From contig NZ_CP139781.1 of the NCBI RefSeq assembly GCF_019679435.2, positions 1,612,001 through 1,676,000 on the forward strand: DNA of 64,000 nt. The letters are read 5' to 3'. The stretch comes from Actomonas aquatica (GTDB lineage: Bacteria; Verrucomicrobiota; Verrucomicrobiia; Opitutales; Opitutaceae). Under the pieces are notes generated by a model. That model ran no database searches, was not told where the DNA came from, and saw only the letters and a program-made list of their open reading frames with translations. A program made the translations under genes and the position numbers. Positions 1 through 8,815 of this stretch are shown one piece after another (position 1 is the stretch's first letter; every line of letters starts with the position of its first letter).

Positions 1-83
1 TTGGCCTTGGCGTCGACAGCAAGCGTCGGCGACGGCGAGACATTCAGGGCCCAGGTGGATAATGGGGAGGGGGCTTGGCTCAT
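1..83 (-). CDS. Aspartate aminotransferase-type PLP enzyme, N-terminal fragment
   Basis: Only the first 27 codons are in the window; the gene runs off the left edge. Reading leftwards from ATG at 83, the peptide contains LNVSPSPTLAVDAKA. This matches the conserved N-terminus of class I pyridoxal-phosphate aminotransferases of the aspartate aminotransferase Ib group, where it precedes a GAGEPDFDTP-type motif. The family transfers the amino group between aspartate (or prephenate) and a keto acid in the cytoplasm. Third codon positions are GC-rich, as in the neighbouring genes. No clear Shine-Dalgarno sequence is visible. A terminator at 181-211 separates the gene from the upstream DNA-binding protein gene, so it probably has its own promoter between 84 and 180. 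The exact substrate cannot be decided from this fragment. Confidence 0.7.
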   Translation of the reverse strand, partial: MSQAPSPLSTWALNVSPSPTLAVDAKA

Positions 84-180
84 GGTCAAAACGGGACGGA
101 ACGCTTGGTCGCGTTCGTCAAATAATCAAGTTCATCGGGAATGCGCGCCGCCAGTCTGAGCGACCGGATCGGTCGCGCGC

Positions 181-211
181 AAAAAAGAAGCCCCCACCAG
201 CGGTGAGGGCT
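181..211 (-). terminator. Intrinsic terminator after the ribbon-helix-helix gene
   Basis: On the minus strand a 10-bp stem (189-198 with 202-211, one G-U pair, 3-nt loop) is followed by TCTTTTTT. It lies about 30 bp past the stop codon at 242 and separates that gene from the aminotransferase gene. Confidence 0.85.
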
Positions 212-241
212 CGCAAATCTGTGCGGAAGCTAACCCGCGAC

Positions 242-730
242 TTAGCGGGACTTCTTGCCCTTCTTGGCGGCTTTCTTGGCCGGAGCAGCTTTTTTGGCCG
301 GAGCCTTTTTCACCGCGGCTTTCTTGGCCGGCGCTTTTTTAGCGGGAGCCTTTTTCGCCGGAGCGGGCTTGGCAGCGGCCTTCTTGGCGGTCGCCTTCTT
401 CTTGCCCTTGGCCACGGTGGGCTTGGCCGGTTTGGTCACCGCGAGGTCGTCGAGTGCCGCGCGCAGGAGCTCACCCACGCTGACCTTCTTTTTCTTCGAG
501 GTGCGGGTCAGCACCGTCTTCATGTCGCCCGGCAGGCGGACCGAAATCTGACGATGCTCTTCACGAGTGCTCTCGTAACGATCAAAGTTGTAGGAAGCGA
601 GAGCGAGGCGAACCACTTCACTGGTGGACGCGAGACCCATCTTGGACTGGGCGGACGTGATCTTGCTGATCAACGAAACCGGCAGGTCAAAGGTGAGCGG
701 GGAAGCGGGGCTGGGAGCTTTTTTTGCCAT
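242..730 (-). CDS. Ribbon-helix-helix domain protein with histone H1-like Lys/Ala/Pro tail
   Basis: The 162-residue protein has two parts. Residues about 14-95 look like a ribbon-helix-helix/CopG-type DNA-binding region: a beta strand (TFDLPVSLISKI), helices with TSEVVRLALASY, and a second similar unit with ISVRLPGDMKTVL and VSVGELLRAALDDL. The last 60 or so residues are almost purely Lys, Ala and Pro in repeated AKKAPAKKA units, the composition of eukaryotic H1 tails and of bacterial H1-like nucleoid proteins. I infer a nucleoid-associated or regulatory DNA-binding protein whose tail binds DNA through charge. ATG at 730 is preferred over an upstream TTG at 775, although no strong ribosome site is seen. 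The gene ends in a good intrinsic terminator. The target sequence is unknown. Confidence 0.75.
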   Translation of the reverse strand: MAKKAPSPASPLTFDLPVSLISKITSAQSKMGLASTSEVVRLALASYNFDRYESTREEHRQISVRLPGDMKTVLTRTSKKKKVSVGELLRAALDDLAVTKPAKPTVAKGKKKATAKKAAAKPAPAKKAPAKKAPAKKAAVKKAPAKKAAPAKKAAKKGKKSR

Positions 731-915
731 GGCAGAGTGACGTTCAACCGGAGAACAGGAGAAGAGAGTGCTCAAGGCAATCCACGGGACCGCCCACCAA
801 GCAATGCTAAACTGCCGTCATTGCCCGGTTTGAGCCATTCTCCGACCACAATTACGCTGTATTGACGCTTTCCCTACCCTGCCCGACCGCGTCGAGTCGC
901 GCGATCGCGCCCGCA

Positions 916-1728
916 TTAGGAGAGCGCAGCCACCAATTCACACCGCGTCGATTCACTTCCGCCCACATAAAACGTGCGCGGCATTTCGAGGTCGAAACGT
1001 CGTAACGGCAGCGGCGAATTCGCGATGAACGTCACGTCTCCTCCCGCACCGCGCACCATCGCGATGCCTGCCGCGATATCCCACAACTTCACGTTGTGAT
1101 CGACCACGCCGTCGAACAGGCCGGCGGCCACGTAAGCCAAGTGCAACGCACTGCTGCCGAGCGCCCGAATCTTGTAACGGCTGACCAGCGCTTCGCCGTG
1201 GCCGGGAAATTCTCCCTGCGCATGCGGGCTGTGGAAACCGATCACCGACTTCGATCCCAACGGTCCCGGACGCACCCGCACAGCCTCTGCGCCATCCCAC
1301 ATGCCGATCCCTGGCCCGCCATGCATCAGCACGCGCCGGGCGGCGTCATAGATTACCCCATACACCGGCTCGCCATGTTCCAGCAGGGCCAACGAGATCG
1401 CACACTGCGCCAGGCCGGTGGCAAAGTTGTTGGTGCCGTCGATCGGATCCAGCACCCAAGTGAAACGACTGTCAGCCTCCAACACCCGATCGGTGAGCAA
1501 CTCCTCGCTGAACCCACGGTCCTCCGGATGGGCCTCCGCCACCGCCGCCAGAATCGCGCGCGAAATCGCATGGTCGATCGCCGTCACCCGACTGCCGTCC
1601 GCCTTCCATTGGCTGCTGACCTGCCCCAGATTTTCGTGCAGGCAGTCAACCTGACCGAGCACCACCGTCTTGGCGGTGGCGATACGTCGTTGCAGATCAG
1701 AATCGGTGGCAGTCGTGGCTTCGGACAT
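916..1728 (-). CDS. Inositol monophosphatase family protein
   Basis: This 270-residue protein is of normal length for the Mg2+-dependent inositol monophosphatase/FBPase-like phosphatases. The metal-binding signature DPIDGTNNF, the upstream Glu pair in FSEELL and the C-terminal LWDIAAG motif carrying the third metal-binding Asp are all present. The reaction is hydrolysis of a sugar-type phosphate monoester; inositol phosphate, histidinol phosphate or PAP are all possible substrates. ATG at 1728 is preferred because homologues begin close to it; ATG at 1743 and GTG at 1761 are also in frame. A terminator at 1770-1808 sits just upstream, so the gene is probably transcribed alone. Confidence 0.9.
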   Translation of the reverse strand: MSEATTATDSDLQRRIATAKTVVLGQVDCLHENLGQVSSQWKADGSRVTAIDHAISRAILAAVAEAHPEDRGFSEELLTDRVLEADSRFTWVLDPIDGTNNFATGLAQCAISLALLEHGEPVYGVIYDAARRVLMHGGPGIGMWDGAEAVRVRPGPLGSKSVIGFHSPHAQGEFPGHGEALVSRYKIRALGSSALHLAYVAAGLFDGVVDHNVKLWDIAAGIAMVRGAGGDVTFIANSPLPLRRFDLEMPRTFYVGGSESTRCELVAALS

Positions 1729-1769
1729 GTTTGTGTTCAACATGCGACAAGCCCCGGACACATGGCATC

Positions 1770-1808
1770 AAAAAAGTCCCCGCGACGACGAAGCGTAACG
1801 CGGGGACT
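1770..1808 (-). terminator. Intrinsic terminator after the FmdB-like gene
   Basis: A perfect 10-bp GC-rich stem (1775-1784 with 1799-1808, 14-nt loop) is followed on the minus strand by six T residues. It begins 7 bp past the stop codon at 1815. Confidence 0.92.
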
Positions 1809-1814
1809 AGAAAA

Positions 1815-2390
1815 TCACTCGTAATCGTAGAGCTGCGGATCGCGGCGCGGCGGCCGCAGGCGACTGCGGAAGCGGTGCCGCTTTTCCTTGGGCTCGGGGG
1901 CGCCTCCTTCCGGCCCGCCTCCCATGCCGCCCATGCCCATGGGATCGCCGTAGGGATCCATGCCGTCGCCGCCGGACTCATCGCCCATCATGTCTTCGAG
2001 CGAATCGGGATCGGCCCCCTCCTCCAACTTGCGCACGACTTCTTCCATTTCACCATCGAGCTTTTCGCCGGTGAGTTCGGACATGCGGCGCATCATGCGC
2101 CCCATCGCCTTGGGGTCGTTTTCGTCGACGTTGGCAAACTCACTTTCCATCGCCGCCATCGCGGCCTCCATGCGCGGATCGTCCGGATCGCCGCCTGCTC
2201 CTCCCCCGACGTCCGGCGGCGGCTCGTCGCTGCTGCCGCCCTTGGTGATGGCGAAACCCGAGACCATCTTGCTCATCTTAAACTTCGGGTTGTCGGGGCA
2301 TTTGGGCACCGTCTGACCTTGGGCCAGCGACTTGGCGTAGAACTGGTAGACGGTGTTATTGTCGGGACAGTAATACTCGTAAATAGGCAT
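1815..2390 (-). CDS. FmdB-type small protein with degenerate zinc ribbon and Gly/Met-rich tail
   Basis: The 191-residue protein opens with MPIYEYYCPDN, the hallmark start of FmdB/CxxC_CXXC_SSSS zinc-ribbon proteins, followed by KCPDNPKFKMSKMVSGF. In the canonical family two CxxC pairs hold zinc. Here each pair has only one Cys (YYCPDN and KCPDN), so zinc binding may be lost or altered. The rest is low-complexity: acidic segments, many Met and Gly residues (GMGGMGGG) and a basic end (KEKRHRFRSRLRPPRRD). The product's role is not known; family members are loosely called putative regulatory proteins. The gene sits between two intrinsic terminators (1770-1808 and 2402-2429), so it is monocistronic. 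Confidence 0.7.
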   Translation of the reverse strand: MPIYEYYCPDNNTVYQFYAKSLAQGQTVPKCPDNPKFKMSKMVSGFAITKGGSSDEPPPDVGGGAGGDPDDPRMEAAMAAMESEFANVDENDPKAMGRMMRRMSELTGEKLDGEMEEVVRKLEEGADPDSLEDMMGDESGGDGMDPYGDPMGMGGMGGGPEGGAPEPKEKRHRFRSRLRPPRRDPQLYDYE

Positions 2391-2401
2391 GACGAAGGGA
2401 C

Positions 2402-2429
2402 AAAAAAGAGGAGCACCACTGCACTCCTC
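2402..2429 (-). terminator. Intrinsic terminator after the DUF3179 gene
   Basis: On the minus strand a GAGGAG/CTCCTC stem (2408-2413 with 2424-2429) is followed by six T residues. It starts 36 bp past the stop codon at 2465. Confidence 0.85.
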
Positions 2430-2464
2430 TCCTTCGGCTTGGCAAGCTCGCAGCGAAGCTCCGA

Positions 2465-3454
2465 TCAGCGCAGCGGAATCCAGACGGAGGTGTCGGCGTG
2501 AAACGCCTGCCAGGCGAACCAGAAGCAGGAAATGACCGGCAAGTTCTCGCGCGTCGTCATATCCTGCACCAGCACGTCCCCCGTATCGGCGTTGTAGGTT
2601 ACTTTGATCGTCTGAGCGCCGATCGCATCGTAGAGTTGTCCCTTCTCCTGCAGCTTCGCCAGCGGCCAGCAACGTTGCGCGTCCTCGCCCACGTATCCCA
2701 CCACTCGCTCCTTGGTGCTAAACTCGTTACGGTTTACATCGAAGGGAAAGATCGTCGCGCGATCGAACGCGTAGTCGCCGTAGGGCCAGTCACCAAGGTA
2801 ATCCACCGCAAAGCCTGTCTCGCGGGTCAGCACTTTGCCGGCCGGAAAAGCCTGCTTCCAAGCAGCCCAGGACATGCGTCGCACCGGAAGGAGTTCCAAC
2901 GCCGTTTCGTTGGCCTCGCCCGCGATCGACGCCATCCCCATCTGCGACCACAGGCTCTCCGTCGCATGGTCATACATCAGCAGGCAACTGTTATAGAGCA
3001 CGCCCGACACCCCGAAAGTCCGCGTCGAACCGTCGGGATTGTTGCCCGGCGCGAACGCGATGCCCGAACCGCTCAACGCACTGTAGGTGATCGCCACCGG
3101 GATGTCGCCGAACTGGTCATTCACCACCTCGTGCCATACCAGAATGCGCAGCGGATAGGCTCGGGTCTCCTCCCCCATCGTGATGCTCAAAACCTCATCG
3201 GTATCCGCCAGCCAATCACCCGCCGTGAGGTCACCCCACTGCGGTTCCATGATCGCCTGAATACTGTCTTTGGCGGGAGCCGCACGCACCAGGTGCGTCG
3301 CCGGCACCGAACGTTCATCAATGTTAAAACCGTTGATGGTGGCCGCGACCAACGGGTTCAGGAGGGCCGAGGCGCCGAGAAACACCACGAGTGCAAGTGG
3401 GCGTCTCCAAGCGCTTACGGCTGCGAAGAGAGCTGGGTAATTCGCAGTAAGCAT
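2465..3454 (-). CDS. Exported DUF3179 domain protein
   Basis: The 329-residue protein starts with a hydrophobic segment (LALVVFLGASALL, about residues 20-36) typical of a signal peptide or membrane anchor. The remainder matches the DUF3179 pattern: an AYP motif, VWHEVVND, VAITYSALSGSG, FGVSGVLYNSCLLMYD, SLWSQMGM and the final CFWFAWQAFHADT. The family is widespread and has no established function. ATG at 3454 is chosen over a TTG at 3475. The gene ends in a terminator and lies downstream of the DNA polymerase IV gene after an 88-bp gap. Confidence 0.85.
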   Translation of the reverse strand: MLTANYPALFAAVSAWRRPLALVVFLGASALLNPLVAATINGFNIDERSVPATHLVRAAPAKDSIQAIMEPQWGDLTAGDWLADTDEVLSITMGEETRAYPLRILVWHEVVNDQFGDIPVAITYSALSGSGIAFAPGNNPDGSTRTFGVSGVLYNSCLLMYDHATESLWSQMGMASIAGEANETALELLPVRRMSWAAWKQAFPAGKVLTRETGFAVDYLGDWPYGDYAFDRATIFPFDVNRNEFSTKERVVGYVGEDAQRCWPLAKLQEKGQLYDAIGAQTIKVTYNADTGDVLVQDMTTRENLPVISCFWFAWQAFHADTSVWIPLR

Positions 3455-3542
3455 CGGGTAGGGTCGTGCGTGCAATGTCCGACGACGGTGCCACGTTGGC
3501 GACAGAAATTTTACTTATTCCCAGTATTCGAATTACGAACAC

Positions 3543-4742
3543 CTACGGACGCCGCGGCGAGCCGATCCCCCGCCGCCGTCCCGCCCCCGGCGCTTCCAAC
3601 TGATGCCCGTGCAGCACATTGGCTCCGCCGGCAGCATTCAGTCGGTCAAGATAGCCCGCCAATCGGCGCCGCCGTTCGTCAGTCTCGCCGAAGATGTCGA
3701 GCTGTCGGGCACCGTCCTCCACCCCCGACACTTTGATGCTGATTAACCGAAGCGGTCGCCGCTGCGTCCAGGCCTGTTTCACCAACTTGGGAATCAGCGC
3801 ATAAAACGCCGTCTCAAGATCCGACGCCTCCGGCAGGCTCCGCCCGACTGACTCCTGGGTAAAATCCGGGTATCGCACCAGCAGCGTGAGCGTGCGCACG
3901 CGCTTCCCGTCTGCCCGCACCTTGGGGAGCAACGAGTCCACCATCCCTTTGGCGATAGCCTCGATCGCCGCGACGTCGCGGATGTCCTCCCCAAAGGTCT
4001 CCTGCTGCGAATAGCTCTTGGCCTCGCCTCGCTCCGGGTTCACTGGCCGATCATCCTCGCCCCGACACCGCGCCAGCCATTCCCGCCAGTCCCGCCCAAA
4101 CAACGACGCCAGTTCGGCCTCCCCGCGATCCACCACGTCACCGATCCGATGCACGCCGCGGTTCGCCAAACGTTCCTGCGTCTTCTGGCCGATCCCGGGC
4201 AACACCCCAATATCAAGCGGCGCCATAAACGCCGCTTCCCCACCCCGTGGCACCACCACGAACCCACGCGGCTTGCGCAGCTTGCTCGCCACCTGAGCCA
4301 CGAGCCGATTGGCCGCGATGCCCATCGAAACCGGAATCTGCAACACGTCCCAAATCCGCCGCTGCAACTGCCGCGTGCGCGCCTCCACCGCCGCATCATC
4401 GGCCAAACCACAGGGCCCCAGATCCAGATACCCCTCGTCGATCGAGTTGCGCTGCACCAGCGGCGTCACCTCCTCACACAGGTCAAACATGCGCCGCGAC
4501 ACCCCGGCGTAGTCGCCTTCATGCGGTAACAAAATCAAATCCGGACACGCCCGCAGCGCCCGCTGTGTCGGCATCGGCGTGTAAACCCCGGCCGCCCGCG
4601 CCTCATAACTGGCCGAAGAAATGATGCCCCGACTCCGCCCGCCCACCGCGACCTTTTTACCCCGCAACTCCGGCCGCAGCGCCAGCTCGACCGAAACAAA
4701 AAACGCATCGGCATCGAGGTGGACAATGGCAGCGGGTTTCAC
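3543..4742 (-). CDS. dinB: DNA polymerase IV (Y-family translesion polymerase)
   Basis: The 399-residue protein shows the complete Y-family core. IVHLDADAFFVSVE holds the first catalytic Asp, RNSIDEGYLDL holds the second Asp/Glu pair, and SMGIAANRLVAQVASKLRKP is the fingers/palm block. A helix-hairpin-helix region (LPGIGQKTQERL) and a little-finger domain follow. The enzyme extends primers across damaged template without proofreading. GTG at 4742 puts the polymerase motif immediately after the start, as in homologues; longer in-frame starts would run into the upstream gene. The C-terminal 40 residues are basic and Gly-rich. I see no obvious LexA-type palindrome in front of it. A 76-bp gap separates it from the DUF4252-like gene upstream, so the two may be co-transcribed. 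Confidence 0.92.
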   Translation of the reverse strand: MKPAAIVHLDADAFFVSVELALRPELRGKKVAVGGRSRGIISSASYEARAAGVYTPMPTQRALRACPDLILLPHEGDYAGVSRRMFDLCEEVTPLVQRNSIDEGYLDLGPCGLADDAAVEARTRQLQRRIWDVLQIPVSMGIAANRLVAQVASKLRKPRGFVVVPRGGEAAFMAPLDIGVLPGIGQKTQERLANRGVHRIGDVVDRGEAELASLFGRDWREWLARCRGEDDRPVNPERGEAKSYSQQETFGEDIRDVAAIEAIAKGMVDSLLPKVRADGKRVRTLTLLVRYPDFTQESVGRSLPEASDLETAFYALIPKLVKQAWTQRRPLRLISIKVSGVEDGARQLDIFGETDERRRRLAGYLDRLNAAGGANVLHGHQLEAPGAGRRRGIGSPRRP

Positions 4743-4818
4743 CGCTCCACGCAACGAGCGGTGCCCGCCGCTGGCAAGCACCGCCCCGCAAATCCTCCCG
4801 CCGCATCGTGTCGTGCGC

Positions 4819-5442
4819 TCAGAACCGCTCTGCCGCGGCCGCTTCGCGCCACTCGCGGGAATGCTCCCGGGCGATCGCCTGCAACGGCTCGGTGCGGCCA
4901 TTGGCCGAGACCACCACCAGCTCATCGTCACTGCAGACCACCAGACAGAGCTCCAACGCGTCCGGATCCGCCGCCGCTTCGGGCGAGAAAACCATCACCA
5001 CGTCGTCACCATCGCGCACCGCGACCACCCGATGCCAGCCGTCTTCCCGCATGTTGGCCGCAGTGACTTCCATCATCGCGATGCGTTCGTTCAGCGAGGG
5101 GGCCGAGTCCAGTTGATAGACGCCCACACTCGCACTGTGCACCGCTTCCATGGCCCGCAGGGCTTCCGGCGGCACGTCGTCCACAAAACCGGCCACAAAC
5201 CGCACCAACCCGATCGCCCCCGGACCGACCGAGAACTGCACCGTGGTGGTCGCATCGCCCTTCACCACGCGGTGAATGGCCGAGCGCAGTTCACCGGCTT
5301 CCCGACTCAGGCGGAACATGCTCGCGGCCTCCACCACCGCCACGACGGTCATCGCCGCCAGCATCACGAACAACCAATGCAACCAACGGAAACCGCGGCG
5401 CGCCGGGCGGGAGGAGGTGGAGGGAGAAGCGGACGTAGTCAT
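4819..5442 (-). CDS. Membrane-anchored DUF4252-like protein
   Basis: The 207-residue protein has a basic start, one hydrophobic segment (about residues 22-42, LHWLFVMLAAMTVVAVVEAA) and an extracytoplasmic domain of about 160 residues. Its domain resembles that of the next gene upstream (5494-6057). Both have a Val/Ala-rich N-terminal part, a WHRVVAVRDGDDVVMVF / WEQVVTVRENSGDNVAVF block, and a closing LVVVSANG / LVNVVGD segment. I therefore place it tentatively in the DUF4252 group; function is unknown. It lies 51 bp downstream of the paralogue and 76 bp upstream of dinB on the same strand. Confidence 0.55.
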   Translation of the reverse strand: MTTSASPSTSSRPARRGFRWLHWLFVMLAAMTVVAVVEAASMFRLSREAGELRSAIHRVVKGDATTTVQFSVGPGAIGLVRFVAGFVDDVPPEALRAMEAVHSASVGVYQLDSAPSLNERIAMMEVTAANMREDGWHRVVAVRDGDDVVMVFSPEAAADPDALELCLVVCSDDELVVVSANGRTEPLQAIAREHSREWREAAAAERF

Positions 5443-5493
5443 CGTATGGATACGTTAAAGGTTGGGACAGGCGGGAGCAGCGATCAGCCGATT

Positions 5494-6057
5494 TCAGGCC
5501 GACTTGCCGTGCGCTTCCTTGAGCTTGAGCTCGCGCAGCGGCTTGATGTCGAGGGAGTCGCCGAGCTTCGCGATCTGCTCGATCGCGACGTCACCGACCA
5601 CGTTGACGAGCACGGCTTCACCGTCGCCGCTCATGACCGTGACGACCACACCGTGGATGGTTTCACCCTCGGCCTGCTTGATGAAGACCGCGACGTTGTC
5701 GCCGCTGTTCTCGCGCACCGTTACGACCTGCTCCCAGCCTTCGTTGGCCAGCTTGCCGCGCAGGCTTTCCATACGCTCGAGCGTCGCCGCGCGATTGTCG
5801 TCGTTCACGCCGAAAACGTTTACCCGCACGCGCTCCAAGTTGTTGAGCAAGGCCGCGACTTCGGGTTCGTCATTCTGCGTGAACGCCGCGGCGAGGCGCA
5901 GGAGGGATCCGTTGATGTCGACCTCGACATACTTGTCGCCGGAGCCGTCCGACATCTGATCGAAATCAACATAACCCGGCGAAGCGGCGAAGGCGGAAAC
6001 AGCGAGGACAGAAGCAACCGTAACGGCAGCGGTGATTTTTTTGAGAGAAGCGATCAT
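5494..6057 (-). CDS. Exported DUF4252 domain protein
   Basis: The 187-residue protein starts with a clear signal peptide (MIASLKKITAAVTVASVLA, cleavage expected near AFAAS). The mature part has the usual DUF4252 pattern: VNVFGVNDDN, WEQVVTVRENSGDNVAVF and a C-terminal VVTVMSGDGEAVLVNVVGD. In other bacteria DUF4252 proteins are often next to ECF sigma/anti-sigma genes; none is seen here. ATG at 6057 is preferred to an in-frame start at 6102 because it begins the signal peptide. No function is assigned. Confidence 0.75.
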   Translation of the reverse strand: MIASLKKITAAVTVASVLAVSAFAASPGYVDFDQMSDGSGDKYVEVDINGSLLRLAAAFTQNDEPEVAALLNNLERVRVNVFGVNDDNRAATLERMESLRGKLANEGWEQVVTVRENSGDNVAVFIKQAEGETIHGVVVTVMSGDGEAVLVNVVGDVAIEQIAKLGDSLDIKPLRELKLKEAHGKSA

Positions 6058-6176
6058 GGCAAAAAGGAGGGTTGAGGATTTAAGCGGCCGACCATCGGTC
6101 ACTCATGCCTACATCACCCCCTCATTTGCCCCGGGGTTGCAGAATTCTGCCAAAAAAGTTTCCGGCCCGAATCGTC

Positions 6177-8705
6177 CTAGCTGCCGATTGGCGCCACGCC
6201 ATCCCATCGCATCACCACGTCGCCGGTCTCCCGTGAGGCCGCGAGATCCACGTCCAGTCGCAGCTCCCAATCCCCGAGTCCCTCACCGTCGATCAAAACC
6301 TGGGCCACGTGCCAAATGGAGCCGTCTTCCTCGATGTGCGTGTGTTTGGCCGCGCGTCCTTCCGGGTCGAGCCGCAGGCGCTCGCTCGCTTCGAAATAGG
6401 GTCGCCACGCATCCTCGACCGCCAACGCCTCACTGCCGGTGCGTTGGGCGATGGTCTCAAAATCGCCCGCGTTCGCATCCTGCAGAACACCGTGCACCGC
6501 AAAGCGCACCAGCCGCAGAAACGCCTTGGCGTCGCGCGTGATGTCGACCGGCGTTTTGCGCTGCGGCTTATCCGGAGTCTCCGCCGCCTCGAAGTCCGGG
6601 TTCTGCATGCGTTCCCACTCCTCCAACAAACTCGAGTCGATGCCGCGAATGAGCTCACGGAAATACACTTCCAGTTCTTCGACCTCCTCCGTCTTCGCCG
6701 CCGCCGGCACCGTCTGGCTCAGCACCTTCCACGTCTGCGACAAGTGGCGCAGTAACAGGCCTTCACTGCGCTGCAGTCCGTAGCGCTTCACGTAGTCGGC
6801 AAACGAGTCGTAGCGCTCGAACATTTCCCGCGCGATCGACTTGGGTCGCACGTTCTCCTGCTCCACCCACGGGTGCTTCGCCGCAAACTCGTTAAAACGG
6901 TCGTAGAGAAAATCGCGCAACGGCTTGGGATGCTCGATCGCGTCCAGCTTATCCATCCGCTCTTCGTAGCCGAGTCCCTGCTCCTTCATCTCGGCCAAGG
7001 CTTCGGTCTTCGCCCGGTCGATCTGCTTCCGCAGGATCGCATCCGGATCCTCCACGATGGATTCGCACAACGTCAGCACATCCAGCGCGTGATCCGGCGA
7101 CGTCACATCGAGCAGCGGCAGCGTATCGATGAGGAAAAGCGACAACGCGTGATGCAGTGAAAAGTCCTCCTGCAGTTCCACGTTCACCCGCAGTTTTCGG
7201 CCGCCGGCCATCGGCCCACTGGCGCCATCGAGCCGACGTTGCGGCTCCACGATACCACGCTCAATCAGGCCGCGAAACAGCTGCCAGGCGCGTCGCCGCA
7301 ACTGCTCTTTTTTGTGCGGGGTTTCATGACAATCACGAATGAGCCGCTGCATCGCCCGGCAGCCGTCGCCCGGGCGCGAGAGCACCAGCAGCAACATGCC
7401 GTGCGACACGCCAAACTGGGAGCTCAGCTCCTCGCACGGCGCGTCCTGAAGTTTCTGATACGTGCGCTCGTCCCACACCACTGCGCCCGGCGGCGCGGTG
7501 CGGCGCACGAGCTTCTTTTTCTTTTTCGGGTCGCTCGCCGCCTTGGCCTCGGCGCGCTTGTTTTCGATGATGTGCTCGGGCGCCTGCGCGACCACCAGTC
7601 CTTCGTTGTCGTAACCACGCCGCCCGGCGCGGCCGGCCACCTGCCGGAAGTCGCGCACACTCAGAACCGCCGCCTTTCGGCCGTCGTATTTCCACAACTG
7701 GGTGAAGACGACCGTGCGAATCGGCACGTTGATACCAACGCCCAGCGTGTCGGTGCCGCAGATGATTTTGAGCAGGCCCTGCTGCGCCAGCCGCTCCACC
7801 AGGATGCGATACTTCGGCAACAGCCCGGCGTGGTGCACGCCGATCCCGTGCCGCAGCCATCGCTTCATATCCTTGCCGTAGGGACTGTTAAAACGTTCGC
7901 CCTCCAAGGCCTCGGCCAAGCGCGCCTTTTCCTCCTTGGAGGTCAGGTTGAGACTCATCCAGCCCTGCGCCGACTCCGACGCCGAGCGTTGCGTAAAATA
8001 CACAAGGTAAACCGGGGCTTTGTCGCCCTCCACCAACTCCGCCACCCGCTCCGTCAGCGGCGTTTCCGAATATTCAAAGGTCAACGGCACCGGCCGGCGA
8101 TCACTGCGCACGGTCACACTCGGTGCCGCCGTGACGCGCGTGAGTTCACGCTCGAAGAACGAGGTATCGCCCAGCGTCGCCGACATCAGCAGGAAACGGC
8201 ACTGCGGCATCGTGAGCAGCGGCACCTGCCACGCGTAACCGCGCTCGGAGTCACTGTAGTAGTGAAACTCGTCCATCACCACCACCCGCACGTCCGAATC
8301 CGGTCCACGCGCGAGCGCGATATTGGCCAGGATCTCCGCCGTGCAGCACAGGATGGGCGCGTCCGGATTCACCGCCGCATCCCCCGTCATCATGCCCACG
8401 TTTTCCGGCCCGAAATCCCGGCACATGGAGAGGAATTTTTCATTCACCAGCGCCTTGATCGGGCACGTATAGACCGAGCGCTGGCCCGCGCACAGCGCCC
8501 GGTAATGAGCAGCCGACGCAACGAGAGATTTGCCGGAACCGGTCGGCGTATTGAGGATGACGTTGCTGCCCGCAAACAGCTCCAGAATCGCCTCCTCCTG
8601 CTCGTCATACAGTTCCAGACCCCGCTCGCTCATGACCGTCAAAAACCGGTCGAGCACAGCGTCGGAATCAAAGGGAGGCGGAAGTGGTGGAAGCAGCGCG
8701 GACAC
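6177..8705 (-). CDS. Ski2-like DEAD/DEAH-box helicase with DUF3516 C-terminal domain
   Basis: This is a superfamily 2 helicase of about 842 residues. It has TPTGSGKS (Walker A, about 53-60), [11 protein letters not shown] (Walker B, DEFH variant), LLMSATLGD (motif III) and [12 protein letters not shown] (motif VI). The pattern is that of Ski2/Mtr4-type helicases, and the C-terminal half matches DUF3516 proteins of Actinobacteria and Verrucomicrobia. It presumably unwinds or remodels RNA in an ATP-dependent way; no direct function is established for the family. GTG at 8705 is the likely start since it begins just before the conserved region; ATG codons inside are possible. It is divergent from the histidine kinase gene at 8816. 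Confidence 0.85.
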   Translation of the reverse strand: MSALLPPLPPPFDSDAVLDRFLTVMSERGLELYDEQEEAILELFAGSNVILNTPTGSGKSLVASAAHYRALCAGQRSVYTCPIKALVNEKFLSMCRDFGPENVGMMTGDAAVNPDAPILCCTAEILANIALARGPDSDVRVVVMDEFHYYSDSERGYAWQVPLLTMPQCRFLLMSATLGDTSFFERELTRVTAAPSVTVRSDRRPVPLTFEYSETPLTERVAELVEGDKAPVYLVYFTQRSASESAQGWMSLNLTSKEEKARLAEALEGERFNSPYGKDMKRWLRHGIGVHHAGLLPKYRILVERLAQQGLLKIICGTDTLGVGINVPIRTVVFTQLWKYDGRKAAVLSVRDFRQVAGRAGRRGYDNEGLVVAQAPEHIIENKRAEAKAASDPKKKKKLVRRTAPPGAVVWDERTYQKLQDAPCEELSSQFGVSHGMLLLVLSRPGDGCRAMQRLIRDCHETPHKKEQLRRRAWQLFRGLIERGIVEPQRRLDGASGPMAGGRKLRVNVELQEDFSLHHALSLFLIDTLPLLDVTSPDHALDVLTLCESIVEDPDAILRKQIDRAKTEALAEMKEQGLGYEERMDKLDAIEHPKPLRDFLYDRFNEFAAKHPWVEQENVRPKSIAREMFERYDSFADYVKRYGLQRSEGLLLRHLSQTWKVLSQTVPAAAKTEEVEELEVYFRELIRGIDSSLLEEWERMQNPDFEAAETPDKPQRKTPVDITRDAKAFLRLVRFAVHGVLQDANAGDFETIAQRTGSEALAVEDAWRPYFEASERLRLDPEGRAAKHTHIEEDGSIWHVAQVLIDGEGLGDWELRLDVDLAASRETGDVVMRWDGVAPIGS

Positions 8706-8815
8706 AGGAAAAGCCCCCAACACGACGGCACTCCCGGCGGAGTGCAAGCGTCGGCTAGCCCGCCGCAACTCGTCGCTTGTCCCCGGCGCTGACGCCCCAT
8801 AAGACTGGCTGCCCC

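Noticed and set aside
62-865. Plus-strand 267-codon frame opposite the ribbon-helix-helix gene
   Set aside because: Its Phe/Leu/Gly repeats are the complement of the Lys/Ala tail codons, and it crosses a minus-strand terminator.
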